Shown: positions 49,896 through 58,452 of the stretch, one piece after another
Layout of the letters: every line of letters starts with the position of its first letter
Numbering within the stretch: the first letter of the stretch is position 1
Source: Atopomonas sediminilitoris
GTDB lineage: Bacteria > Pseudomonadota > Gammaproteobacteria > Pseudomonadales > Pseudomonadaceae
Direction: 5' to 3'
DNA: 64,000 nt
Assembly: GCF_022601735.1 (NCBI RefSeq)
Contig: NZ_JAKUMM010000009.1
Location: 62,001 to 126,000, forward strand
Program-made: the position numbers and the translations under genes
The notes under the pieces: model-generated
Seen by the model: only the letters and a program-made list of their open reading frames with translations
Databases searched by the model: none
Told to the model about the DNA's origin: nothing

Positions 49896-51608
49896 TTGAA
49901 GTTGACTGCCACCGCCGCGCACGCGCCCTTCACGCTGCCCTTGTCTGCCCGTCAGCGCGAGAAGCTGTTTTGGGCTTTGTTGATGCTGCTCGCCCTCGCC
50001 GCCTTTGCGCTGCTGTTGCTCGGCCCGCTCTACAGCTTGTTATCCAAAAGCGTGGCCGATGGCAGCGGTCAGTTCGTTGGGCTGGCCAACTTCAACGCCT
50101 ACTTAGCGGGTGGCGGCATTCAACGCGGCCTCAGCCATTCGCTGTGGATTGCCAGCAGCAGCATGCTGATTGTGGTTAGTCTGGCCTTTGCTTGCGCGTG
50201 GGCACTCACGCGTACCCGTCTGCCGCTGCGTGGCGTGATTAAAGCGCTGCTGATGTTGCCTATTTTGGCGCCGTCGCTACTGCCGGCACTCAGCCTGATC
50301 TACCTATTCGGCGAGCAAGGCATCTTTAAGAGTTGGCTCGGCGACACCTCGATTTATGGCCCGCTGGGTATTGTCTTGGGCTCCTGCTTTTGGACCTTCC
50401 CCCACGCCTTGATGATTTTGCTTACCGCCATGAGCCACGCCGACGCCCGTCATTACGAAGCCGCCGACGTGTTGCGCGCCTCGGCGTGGCGCACCTTTTT
50501 CACCGTCACCCTGCCTAACGCCCGCTACGGTTTAGTCAGCGCGGCCTTCGTGGTGTTTATTTTGGTATTCACCGACTTTGGCGTGCCCAAGGTGATCGGC
50601 GGCAATTACGAGGTGCTGGCAACCGACATCTACAAACAAGTCATCGGCCAGCAAAAGTTTGAGATGGGCGCGGTGATCAGCGTGCTGTTGCTGCTGCCGG
50701 CGCTGCTGGCCTTTGTCGCTGACCGCTGGGTGCAACGCCGCCAAGCCGCCAGTGTCACCGCCCGTGCGGTGCCCTACAGCCCGAAAACCAACCGCCGCCG
50801 CGACCTGACCGGCGCCTTGCTGTTGTCACCGGTCTTGGGCTTTATCTTACTGGTGGTCGGCATGGCGATTTACGCCTCGCTGGTGCGCTACTGGCCCTAC
50901 AACTTGGACTTAACCCTGCGTAATTACGAGTTCGGGCGCATGGATGGCGGCGGCTGGAGCGCCTACGCCAACTCGCTAACCTTGGCCAGCCTCACCCTGT
51001 TGGTAGGCACCAGCGTGGTGTTCTTCAATGCATGGCTGAGTGAACGCACCCCGCAGCCCAAACCGCTGCTGGCGTTGTTTCAGCTGTGCAGCTTGCTGCC
51101 GCTGGCGGTGCCGGGCCTAACCCTCGGCTTGGCCTATATCTTCTTCTTTAACCACCCGGCCAATCCGCTGAATGGCTTGTACGGCGGCATGGCCATTTTG
51201 GTGATGTGCACCGTGGCGCACTTTTATTCGGTCGCCCACCTCACCGCCCTGACCTCGCTCAAGCAGCTGGATCAGGAGTTTGAAGCCGTAGGGCAGTCAC
51301 TACGGGCCTCGCGCTGGCGCATGTTGCGGCAAGTCACCCTGCCGCTCAGTGCGCCAACCTTGCTCGATATCGCCTTGTACTTGTTCGTCAACGCGATGAC
51401 CACCGTGTCCGCGGTGATCTTTCTCTACGGCCCAGACACCGCTCTGGCGGCCGTCGCAGTGCTCAACATGGATGAGGCCGGCGACACCGCGCCGGCGGCG
51501 GCGATGGCCGTCACCATCATGGCCACCTGCTTGCTGGCCAAAGGCGTACACTGCCTGTTGAGCCTGTGGCTCACCCGCCACACGCAGCATTGGCGCGGAC
51601 GCGCTTAA
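49896..51608 (+). CDS. Putative 2-aminoethylphosphonate ABC transporter, fused permease
   Basis: A 570-residue inner-membrane permease in which two binding-protein-dependent permease modules are fused, about six helices each. Coupling loops are ADARHYEAADVLRASAWRT in the first half and DQEFEAVGQSLRASRWRM in the second. The fusion is typical of the PhnU2/iron(III)-type permeases. I chose the TTG at 49896 as start because it follows a GAGG site by 8 bases; a second TTG lies two codons later, so the exact start is uncertain. It is one base short of touching the EamA gene. Confidence 0.88.
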   Translation: MKLTATAAHAPFTLPLSARQREKLFWALLMLLALAAFALLLLGPLYSLLSKSVADGSGQFVGLANFNAYLAGGGIQRGLSHSLWIASSSMLIVVSLAFACAWALTRTRLPLRGVIKALLMLPILAPSLLPALSLIYLFGEQGIFKSWLGDTSIYGPLGIVLGSCFWTFPHALMILLTAMSHADARHYEAADVLRASAWRTFFTVTLPNARYGLVSAAFVVFILVFTDFGVPKVIGGNYEVLATDIYKQVIGQQKFEMGAVISVLLLLPALLAFVADRWVQRRQAASVTARAVPYSPKTNRRRDLTGALLLSPVLGFILLVVGMAIYASLVRYWPYNLDLTLRNYEFGRMDGGGWSAYANSLTLASLTLLVGTSVVFFNAWLSERTPQPKPLLALFQLCSLLPLAVPGLTLGLAYIFFFNHPANPLNGLYGGMAILVMCTVAHFYSVAHLTALTSLKQLDQEFEAVGQSLRASRWRMLRQVTLPLSAPTLLDIALYLFVNAMTTVSAVIFLYGPDTALAAVAVLNMDEAGDTAPAAAMAVTIMATCLLAKGVHCLLSLWLTRHTQHWRGRA

Positions 51609-51609
51609 C

Positions 51610-52515
51610 ATGAGCGGCCTAACCCTGCTGCTGGTGTTGTTATCCGCTCTGGCGCATGCCAGTTGGAATTTAGCCGGTAAAAAAGCCAGCCCCACGCTGG
51701 GCTATTTTTGCTTGGCCTCATGGTGGGGCTTTTTACTCGGCTTGCCGGCCGTGCTGCTACTGGCATGGCCGCTGCTTAGCGCCTTAACCGCCCCCATCTG
51801 GGGCTGGCTGGTGCTCACAGGGTTGTGCCAATGCCTGTATTTGTGGGGGCTGGCTAACGCCTATCAGCGCGGCGAGCTCTCGGCGCTGTACCCGTTGATT
51901 CGCTCCTCGCCGCTGATTTTGCTGCTGATTGGCAGCCTCTGGTTAGGCACCGCCGAACGCATCAGTACGCAAGCCGTGGTGGGTATTGTGTTGATCGTCG
52001 GCGGCTGCTTTTTTCTGCCCATGCAACGCTTCAGTGATTGGCAATGGCGCAACTACCTCAATCAAGCCACCTTATTCGCCCTGTTGGCCGCCACGGCCAC
52101 GGCCGGTTATTCGCTGGTCGATGACATCGCCACTCGCGCGATCCGCGAGCTACCCGAACACAACATGAGCCATGCCGGCATCGCCTTGGTTTACGTGGTG
52201 CTGCAGGCCGGCACCGCCAGCGTCTGGACCTCGTTAGCCATGCTACTGCCGGGCGAGCGTGCACAATTTAAAGCCTTACCCATAGCGTGGCACAGTAGCT
52301 TGTTCACCGGTGTGATGATGCTGGTCACCTACGCGCTGGTGGTGTGGGCCATGGCCTACGCCAGCGATGTCAGCTACGTGGTGGCGCTGCGCCAAGTCAG
52401 CATCCCGATTGGCGTAGGCTTGGGCATCGCCTTGCTTGGCGAGCGCATGAGCGGGCCCAAACTGCTCGGCGTGAGCATCGTAGTGAGCGGCTTAGTGCTG
52501 GTGGTGCTGGGCTGA
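51610..52515 (+). CDS. EamA family (DMT) transporter
   Basis: A 301-residue membrane protein with about ten helices in two EamA repeats (first starts LLLVLLSALAHASWN, second around ATAGYSLVDDIATRAI). EamA proteins are usually exporters of amino acids or other metabolites. Its start lies one base after the AEP permease stop, so it is translated with the importer genes. This invites the idea that it exports a product or handles a related substrate of the phosphonate pathway, which is untested. Confidence 0.88.
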   Translation: MSGLTLLLVLLSALAHASWNLAGKKASPTLGYFCLASWWGFLLGLPAVLLLAWPLLSALTAPIWGWLVLTGLCQCLYLWGLANAYQRGELSALYPLIRSSPLILLLIGSLWLGTAERISTQAVVGIVLIVGGCFFLPMQRFSDWQWRNYLNQATLFALLAATATAGYSLVDDIATRAIRELPEHNMSHAGIALVYVVLQAGTASVWTSLAMLLPGERAQFKALPIAWHSSLFTGVMMLVTYALVVWAMAYASDVSYVVALRQVSIPIGVGLGIALLGERMSGPKLLGVSIVVSGLVLVVLG

Positions 52516-52562
52516 ATCCCGTCGATCGGCTATGGTGACGCAACTCTGTTAGGAATTGCCCC

Positions 52563-52841
52563 ATGAGCCACAACGAAGACGAAGCCTTTAGCGAGAGCAA
52601 ACTGCTCGAAGCGGTGGAAAACCAACTGCGCGACAATGACCCCGCATTCGTACAAGCGGTGCTCAACAAGCTGACCTTAGTCGGCCAAGCGCGCGAAGAA
52701 TCGCTACAGATGATGGCGCTGGTGCTGGCTTATTGCATTGAACAAATGCTGCGTGAAGAGCACGCCAGCTTTGATCTGGCCAGCTACGAAGCGCACCTGC
52801 GTAACCTGCCCGATTTACCCCCAGCCTTTGACGAAGACTGA
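52563..52841 (+). CDS. Small conserved hypothetical protein
   Basis: A 92-residue acidic, mostly helical protein with no motif I can name (central part LRDNDPAFVQAVLNKLTLVGQ). Similar short proteins lie next to cyaA in Pseudomonas as I remember it. It has a TAGGAATTGCC context before the ATG. It is 47 bases downstream of the EamA gene and 88 bases upstream of the next small gene. No function is proposed. Confidence 0.65.
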   Translation: MSHNEDEAFSESKLLEAVENQLRDNDPAFVQAVLNKLTLVGQAREESLQMMALVLAYCIEQMLREEHASFDLASYEAHLRNLPDLPPAFDED

Positions 52842-52929
52842 TCTGGCGCAAGTTCAACAGCCAATCGCCAGCTACACTCACTGCAACATCCCTGCTCGCA
52901 CCGACCGTGTTTGTCCTTAAGGAGTTGTT

Positions 52930-53163
52930 ATGGCTTTTACCGCCGAGTTATTGGCCGAAGTAGAAATGCTGGCCCTGTTCAACCTGAGCAATCACCAAGA
53001 AGGCCTTAAAGTGCACCACGATGCGGCCGACAGCCTCGTTGCGGCCGCCAACCGCCTGCATCAAAAAGGCCTGATCAGCCTCCCCGATGGCGGCTATTTA
53101 ACCAGTTTAGGGCTCGACGCCGCTGAGCACGCGCAAGGTCTGCTGACCATTCTGCGCAGCTAA
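52930..53163 (+). CDS. TIGR02647-type small protein
   Basis: A 77-residue protein with the pattern FTAELLAEVEMLALFNLSNHQEGLKVHH near its N-terminus, which I recognise as the TIGR02647-type conserved family found beside cyaA in Pseudomonas. It looks like a small helical, winged-helix-like domain and has no known function. It is preceded by a TTAAGGAG ribosome site and lies 26 bases upstream of cyaA. Confidence 0.75.
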   Translation: MAFTAELLAEVEMLALFNLSNHQEGLKVHHDAADSLVAAANRLHQKGLISLPDGGYLTSLGLDAAEHAQGLLTILRS

Positions 53164-53189
53164 CGGCCGGCCCACACACAGGGCATCCC

Positions 53190-56027
53190 GTGGTCAGCTC
53201 GCCGGAAATTCGTCCGCAGATTGACGACGGCATCGACCGCAAAACGCTCACGCAACTGCGCGAGCGTTTTCTTAAGGTCAATGCCGGTCGTTTAGATCGC
53301 GCGCAACAAGCACTACCAACGCGCCAGCAACTGGTGCTGACCCTGTTGCCGCTACTGTTTCACGTCAATCACCCGCTGTTACCCGGCTATGTCTCGGGCA
53401 GCACGCCGGCTGGCTTGTCACTGTACGAGCCCGACGAGCGCGTGCTGCAAGAGGTCGCCCGCCTTACTCGCTCCTTTGCTTATAAGCGCCAGCGCAATGC
53501 CCCAACGCCGATCTGGAGCCTGTTTTTAATGGGCAGCATGGGCACCGTGGCGCACTCTGATCACAGCGACCTCGACCTGTGGGTCTGCCACGACCCCGCG
53601 CTGAACAGCCGCGCGCTGGATGAACTCGCGCGCAAGTGCGAACTGCTCACCCTGTGGGCCGCATCGTTAGGTGCCGAAACCAACTTTTACTTGGTCAACC
53701 CTGAGCAATTTGCGCGTGGCCAGCGCACCAGTGATTTATCCGCCGAAGACTGCGGCAGCGCGCAGCATTATCTGCTGCTGGATGAGTTTTACCGCACCGC
53801 CATGCACCTAGCCGGGCGCTACCCCCTGTGGTGGCTGGTGCCGGTGTACGAGGAGCTACGCTACAACGAATACTGCAACATCCTGATCGACAAGCGCTTT
53901 ATTCGCGCCGAAGAAACCATCGACTTTGGCCATCTGGCCTATATCCCACCCGGCGAGTTTATCGGCGCCGGCATGTGGCAGCTGTTTAAAGGCATTGAGT
54001 CACCGTACAAGTCAGTGCTCAAACTGCTGCTGACCGAGGTCTACGCCAGCGAGCATCCGCAGGTGGAATGCTTAGCCCTGCGCTTTAAGCAGGCGGTGTA
54101 CCGTGGCCAGCTACAACTGGACGAGCTAGACCCGTACATCATGGTGTACCGCCGGCTGGAGGAATACCTCGCCGCGCCGGCCGAGCGGCAACGGCTTGAG
54201 CTGGTACGCCGCTGCTTGTACCTGAAGATCAACCAAAAACTCAGCCGCAGCAGCCGTTACGAAAGCTGGCAGCGCGAAGTGGTGCAGCGCTTAGCCAATG
54301 AATGGCATTGGGACGAGCGCCAGCTGGGCCTGCTCGACAGCCGCAGCCAGTGGAAAGTGCGCCAAGTGATCGGTGAGCGCAAACAACTGGTCGGCGAGCT
54401 GACCTACAGCTACCGCTTCTTATCGCAATTCGCCCGCACCCAGCAGGCCGAAGTACCGCTCAATCGCCGTGATCTAGGCGTACTGGGCCGACGCCTGTAC
54501 GCCGCCTTCGAGCGCAAAGCCGGCAAGGTCGAGTTCATCAACCCCGGCATCGCCCCCGATCTGGCCGAAGACAACCTCAGCCTTGTCCACCTCGACAGCG
54601 AGCAATACGCCAACGAGCCGCAGTGGGCGCTGTATCAAGGCACGCTCGGCAGCAACGAATGGTTTGATTACAGCCCGCTTAAACGCAGCCGCGACCTAAT
54701 CAGCCTGCTGGCGTGGTGCCAACGCAACGGCGTGATCGACAGCGGCACCCGCTTGGCGTTGCATCCGGGGCAAAGCGAGTTAGGCGATGTTGAGCTGTCG
54801 CAACTGCTCGCCAGCTTGCAGCAGAGTTTTCCCACCCCCTTCCCTGCCATCCCAGAAGACGCCTTGCTGGCCCCCGCGCGCCCTGTGCAAATTTTGCTGC
54901 TGGTGAACATTGGCCTCGACCCGCTCAAACACATCACCCAGCGCAACCTGCAACTCACGACCGCACGCACCGACTCGTTGGGCTATTCGGGGCTGAAAGA
55001 AAACCTCGTGTTGACCTTCGACCAGATCACCCTCAATAGCTGGAACGAGCTGTCGGTGAGCCGCCATGATGGCCCGCAAGCGCTGCTCGATTGCTTGGCC
55101 GATTTACTGGGCAGCATCCCCGCCGGTGTGCCCGCGCCTTTGCTCGATGTGCGCTGCTTCTCGCGCAATCGTGGCCCGGCGATCAGTCAGCGGCTGCACG
55201 AGTTATTCCAAGAAGCGCTCAGTTGCCACCTCAGCGACCTGCCGCAACGCTTGCTGATTCAAGTACAAAACCATTTCCACTTGCTCGACTGGGCCTACGG
55301 CACCCCCCGGCCACTGCACTTGACCGATCGCCAAGAGTTAATCGAAGCCCTCGGGCAAGCACGGCCAAGCTTCAGCCCCATCAGCCTCGACCGTCACGCT
55401 CTGGAGGACGATGAGCTCAATTTGGTGCTGCAAATGGGCCGCGAGCACTGTGTGCAAGTGTTTTATCGGCGCGACAACGACCAAGGCACCGTGTATGTGT
55501 TGGATGAGCACAACAGCCTGTGGCAACGCCAACTGAGCTGCCGCGACGACACCAGCTTGCTGCTGCCGCTGCAACGCTTTTTAAACACCGTGCTGTTCCG
55601 CCGCCTGCATGCGCTGCCGTTGGACGACATCGCCAGCCCGCCGGAAGTGTTGTTTTATGAAATCGTGCCACCGCCACCGCTCAAGGCGCAGCGTTTAGAA
55701 CGCCGCAGTGCGCCAAGCGACCGCGGCTTGCAGGCTTCTTACCAAGTACAGGCCTTGATCGAGCCCCACCCAGCCAGCGGCCGCGAACACATCACGCTGT
55801 ACTGCGATCACCGCGAGTTTTCCGAGCTAGAGTACGGTGCCAAGGTTTATCAGGCGGCGGCGCGGCATATTCTCAGCCAACGCCAAGGCGGTGAACGCTA
55901 CCCTTGTCACCTGACCGATCTCGATTTGTCGCGCTTATTTAACGAAGCGCAAACGCAAACCGTGCATTACTTACGCTACAAGCGCGACATTGAAGACACC
56001 CTCAACAAAGCCTTACAGCGAGCGTAG
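53190..56027 (+). CDS. cyaA: Class I adenylate cyclase
   Basis: Makes cAMP from ATP. The 945 residues are a class I enterobacterial-type cyclase: an N-terminal catalytic domain with LFLMGSMGTVAHSDHSDLDLWVCH (nucleotidyltransferase G-S and D-x-D signature, around residues 110-130) and a large C-terminal regulatory part. E. coli CyaA is 848 residues, so this is somewhat longer. The GTG at 53190 has no strong ribosome site, and low-efficiency starts are also known for E. coli cyaA. It is followed after two bases by the next gene. Confidence 0.94.
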   Translation: MVSSPEIRPQIDDGIDRKTLTQLRERFLKVNAGRLDRAQQALPTRQQLVLTLLPLLFHVNHPLLPGYVSGSTPAGLSLYEPDERVLQEVARLTRSFAYKRQRNAPTPIWSLFLMGSMGTVAHSDHSDLDLWVCHDPALNSRALDELARKCELLTLWAASLGAETNFYLVNPEQFARGQRTSDLSAEDCGSAQHYLLLDEFYRTAMHLAGRYPLWWLVPVYEELRYNEYCNILIDKRFIRAEETIDFGHLAYIPPGEFIGAGMWQLFKGIESPYKSVLKLLLTEVYASEHPQVECLALRFKQAVYRGQLQLDELDPYIMVYRRLEEYLAAPAERQRLELVRRCLYLKINQKLSRSSRYESWQREVVQRLANEWHWDERQLGLLDSRSQWKVRQVIGERKQLVGELTYSYRFLSQFARTQQAEVPLNRRDLGVLGRRLYAAFERKAGKVEFINPGIAPDLAEDNLSLVHLDSEQYANEPQWALYQGTLGSNEWFDYSPLKRSRDLISLLAWCQRNGVIDSGTRLALHPGQSELGDVELSQLLASLQQSFPTPFPAIPEDALLAPARPVQILLLVNIGLDPLKHITQRNLQLTTARTDSLGYSGLKENLVLTFDQITLNSWNELSVSRHDGPQALLDCLADLLGSIPAGVPAPLLDVRCFSRNRGPAISQRLHELFQEALSCHLSDLPQRLLIQVQNHFHLLDWAYGTPRPLHLTDRQELIEALGQARPSFSPISLDRHALEDDELNLVLQMGREHCVQVFYRRDNDQGTVYVLDEHNSLWQRQLSCRDDTSLLLPLQRFLNTVLFRRLHALPLDDIASPPEVLFYEIVPPPPLKAQRLERRSAPSDRGLQASYQVQALIEPHPASGREHITLYCDHREFSELEYGAKVYQAAARHILSQRQGGERYPCHLTDLDLSRLFNEAQTQTVHYLRYKRDIEDTLNKALQRA

Positions 56028-56029
56028 CG

Positions 56030-56647
56030 ATGGCATGGATAACCCTGGGCCTAGTCGCCCTCCTCAGTGGCGGGTTTTATTGGCGCTGGCGCCGCCAGCA
56101 GCAGCTGAAGCTAATTAGCCAATACCCACTGCCCAGCCAACTACGCAAGGCGCTCCACAAGCGCTACCCACACTTACAAGAAGCCCAACTGCAGCTGGCG
56201 CAAGACGCTCTGAGGCAGTTTTGGCGGCTCTGCCATCAAGCCGGCCAGCGCCAAGTGGCCATGCCCTCGCAAGCGGTGGATGTGCTGTGGCACGAGTTTA
56301 TTTTGCACACCCGCAGCTATCAGCAATTTTGCCAGCGCGCCTTTGGCCGTTTTTTGCACCACACACCGGCCGAAGCCATGCACAGCCAACGCCAAGCGCA
56401 AGAAGGCATCCGCCGCGCATGGCGCTTGGCCTGTGCCGATGAAAAACTCAGCCGAAATAACCCCTCGCGCTTGCCACTGCTGTTTGCGCTGGACGCCCAG
56501 CTGGTGATTCCCGATGGCTTTAGCTATCAGCTGAACTGCCAACCCGGCACGCAGGATTACTGCGCCAGCCATATTGGCTGCGGCAGTTGCGCCAGCGGTT
56601 GTGGCGGCGATAGCAGCTGCAGCGGTGGAGGCTGCGGTGGCGATTAG
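56030..56647 (+). CDS. Glycine-rich-domain-like protein with Cys/Gly-rich tail
   Basis: A 205-residue protein. One N-terminal membrane helix (about residues 3-20), then a helical domain with DVLWHEFILHTRSYQQFC and FGRFLHHTPAEAM that resembles the GRDP-like domain (conserved His and Cys). The last ~25 residues are almost only Cys, Gly, Ser and Asp (CGSCASGCGGDSSCSGGG...), with six cysteines. No activity is known to me; the tail could bind metal or form disulfides. It starts two bases after the cyaA stop. The next gene starts inside its tail, with its ribosome site coded there. Confidence 0.7.
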   Translation: MAWITLGLVALLSGGFYWRWRRQQQLKLISQYPLPSQLRKALHKRYPHLQEAQLQLAQDALRQFWRLCHQAGQRQVAMPSQAVDVLWHEFILHTRSYQQFCQRAFGRFLHHTPAEAMHSQRQAQEGIRRAWRLACADEKLSRNNPSRLPLLFALDAQLVIPDGFSYQLNCQPGTQDYCASHIGCGSCASGCGGDSSCSGGGCGGD

Positions 56648-57416
56648 GCGCCTAGGGCTATTTGGACTACTGCTTAGCCTGTGCAGCCAAGCACTGGCAG
56701 CCCCGCCCATTGTCATCGGCGCGGAAGACGATTGGTACCCGTTCACCGGAATTTACCAACAACAGCTGCAAGGCCTTTCGGTCGAGCTGGTTGAAGCGGC
56801 GTTTGCCGCCAGTACCACGCCTATCACCTTTAAGGTGTACCCCTATGCCCGCTGCATGCACTTGGCGCGCATCGGCAAACTGGCCGGCTGCTTTAACACC
56901 GCCGCCGACGCCAGTTTGAGCAAAGACTTCGCGTTTTCTGCCGAGCCGCTATTTCGCGCGCCAATTCTGCTGTGGCAACAACGCCGCGATACCCGACAGA
57001 TTCAACACTTCAGTGAGTTAGAGCTGCAGCGCGTCGCCGTCACCTTAGGCTACGAGTACGGTCCTGCGTTCGACAATCAGCGTCTGATTCACCGCGTCCC
57101 CACCCGCAAAGATCTGTTTGGCCTACGCATGCTGGCGCGCAAGCGCGTGGACTTTGCCGTGGCGTACTTGGGCACCACCTTGGCCTTGTTTGAGGACCAC
57201 CCCAAGCTGTCCACGCAGGTGCGCGCCGGCGGTGTGATTGCCAACCCAGAGCTGCACCTGTCTTTTTCCCGCCGCCACCCTCAAGGGGCCGTGGCTAAGC
57301 AGCGCTTTGATGCCGGCTTCGCCACCCTAAAAAGCAGCGGCGAATACGCGCGTATTGTTCAGCGCTGGCAACGTTATTTGGGGGATGGTGCGCGCTACCC
57401 CGAACTCACCCCGTAA
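56637..57416 (+). CDS. Periplasmic solute-binding protein, family 3
   Basis: A 259-residue secreted protein with a signal peptide (ending near ALA-APP) and the family-3 binding fold: VIGAEDDWYPFTGIY, then FKVYPYARCMHLARIG and a second lobe with KRVDFAVAYLGTTLAL. I chose the GTG at 56637, which has a GGTGGAGG site seven bases upstream coded inside the Cys/Gly tail of the previous gene. The frame is open further upstream, but those residues are only Ala/Val. No permease or ATPase gene is near, so it may be an orphan sensor or receptor protein. Confidence 0.82.
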   Translation: MAIRRLGLFGLLLSLCSQALAAPPIVIGAEDDWYPFTGIYQQQLQGLSVELVEAAFAASTTPITFKVYPYARCMHLARIGKLAGCFNTAADASLSKDFAFSAEPLFRAPILLWQQRRDTRQIQHFSELELQRVAVTLGYEYGPAFDNQRLIHRVPTRKDLFGLRMLARKRVDFAVAYLGTTLALFEDHPKLSTQVRAGGVIANPELHLSFSRRHPQGAVAKQRFDAGFATLKSSGEYARIVQRWQRYLGDGARYPELTP

Positions 57417-57431
57417 GCTCAAACACCGGCC

Positions 57432-58244
57432 TCAGCGCTGCACCGCATCATTCACCGGCGCTTGCGAGTGTTGCAGCGCATAGCCGTAGCAGTCCGCCAA
57501 ACTGTGGTTATCGCTAAGGCTGGCGTAACTGGCGGCAAACTCCACCGTTTGGCCGTGATGCTGATAGCGCCAGTCGCCACAAATAGCCATCGGCGTTTGC
57601 GGCACTAAATCACTGTCGTTGACGATGCGAAAGGCATGCAAACAGTGCTGGTCGAGCCAAGCCGCAAAGGCCGGATTACCGACCCGCGGACTGCCAAAGC
57701 TGTAGTAATCCAAGGTGCGCTGCGGCCAACGACTGCGCAAATCCGCCAAGGCCAAACTGGCCAGTGCGCCGCCTAAACTGTGGCCGCAAATCACCACCGG
57801 CGTCTGCACCGGGTAGCGCGCCAACGCCGCCAGCAAGCTTGGTTTGATTGACTGGTACAACAGCAGAAAACCGGCATGCACACGGCCCTCGGCGGGCTCC
57901 CACGGCACGCTGACTTGCCGCGCATCTAGGTCATCCAGCCAGTCTTCAGCACTGCGTGTGCCACGCAGCACCACATAAACCTTGGCGCCGCCTTCTTGCA
58001 CGGTGAAACCAAACGGTTCCGGCTCATTAAGCAGGCCATGGCTGCGTTCGCCGCTCCAGATTGGCTCGGAAAAATGCCAGCCCAAATCCGTCGGCGCCGA
58101 CCAATGAAACGCCTGTGCTTGGCGCGGCTTACCTTGCTCACACCATTGCTGGTATTGCACATACGCCTGCTGCAGCCACCGCACCGCCACACGGGCTTTA
58201 CCGGGCTCAAAGTGCGGCGGATAACACAAGGGCAAACCAGACAT
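57432..58244 (-). CDS. Class 3 lipase family protein
   Basis: A 270-residue alpha/beta hydrolase. The nucleophile elbow GHSLGG holds S156. The other triad members are probably the Asp in NDSDLVPQ and the His in NHSLADCYGY. GTRSAEDWLDDL is the usual oxyanion block. No signal peptide is obvious at the start MSGLPLCYPP. The start at 58244 follows GGAGGTGG and is preferred over an upstream Met. Substrate unknown; the family hydrolyses acylglycerols. Confidence 0.87.
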   Translation of the reverse strand: MSGLPLCYPPHFEPGKARVAVRWLQQAYVQYQQWCEQGKPRQAQAFHWSAPTDLGWHFSEPIWSGERSHGLLNEPEPFGFTVQEGGAKVYVVLRGTRSAEDWLDDLDARQVSVPWEPAEGRVHAGFLLLYQSIKPSLLAALARYPVQTPVVICGHSLGGALASLALADLRSRWPQRTLDYYSFGSPRVGNPAFAAWLDQHCLHAFRIVNDSDLVPQTPMAICGDWRYQHHGQTVEFAASYASLSDNHSLADCYGYALQHSQAPVNDAVQR

Positions 58245-58284
58245 AGCCACCTCCGTCGAAGATTGATCCCGCCTGCGCGGGCAA

Positions 58285-58314
58285 AAAAGCCGCACAACTT
58301 AAAGCGCGGCTTTT
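58285..58314 (-). terminator. Intrinsic terminator upstream of the lipase gene
   Basis: AAAAGCCGC pairs with GCGGCTTTT around a 12-base loop, and on the minus strand the stem is followed by a run of T. It would end the transcript of the Tat-exported phosphodiesterase-like gene, whose stop lies about 140 bases upstream. Confidence 0.75.
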
Positions 58315-58452
58315 GACGTTAAGTTTAGGCAAGAATGGTTTTTTTGCTGGCAGAATTCCTGCGCTCGCCCTGCACTATGCGGCTGTATTGGCTCACCAAT
58401 AACACCCGCACAACGCAACAAACGGCCATGTATCAAGCACTGACTGGGCGCC

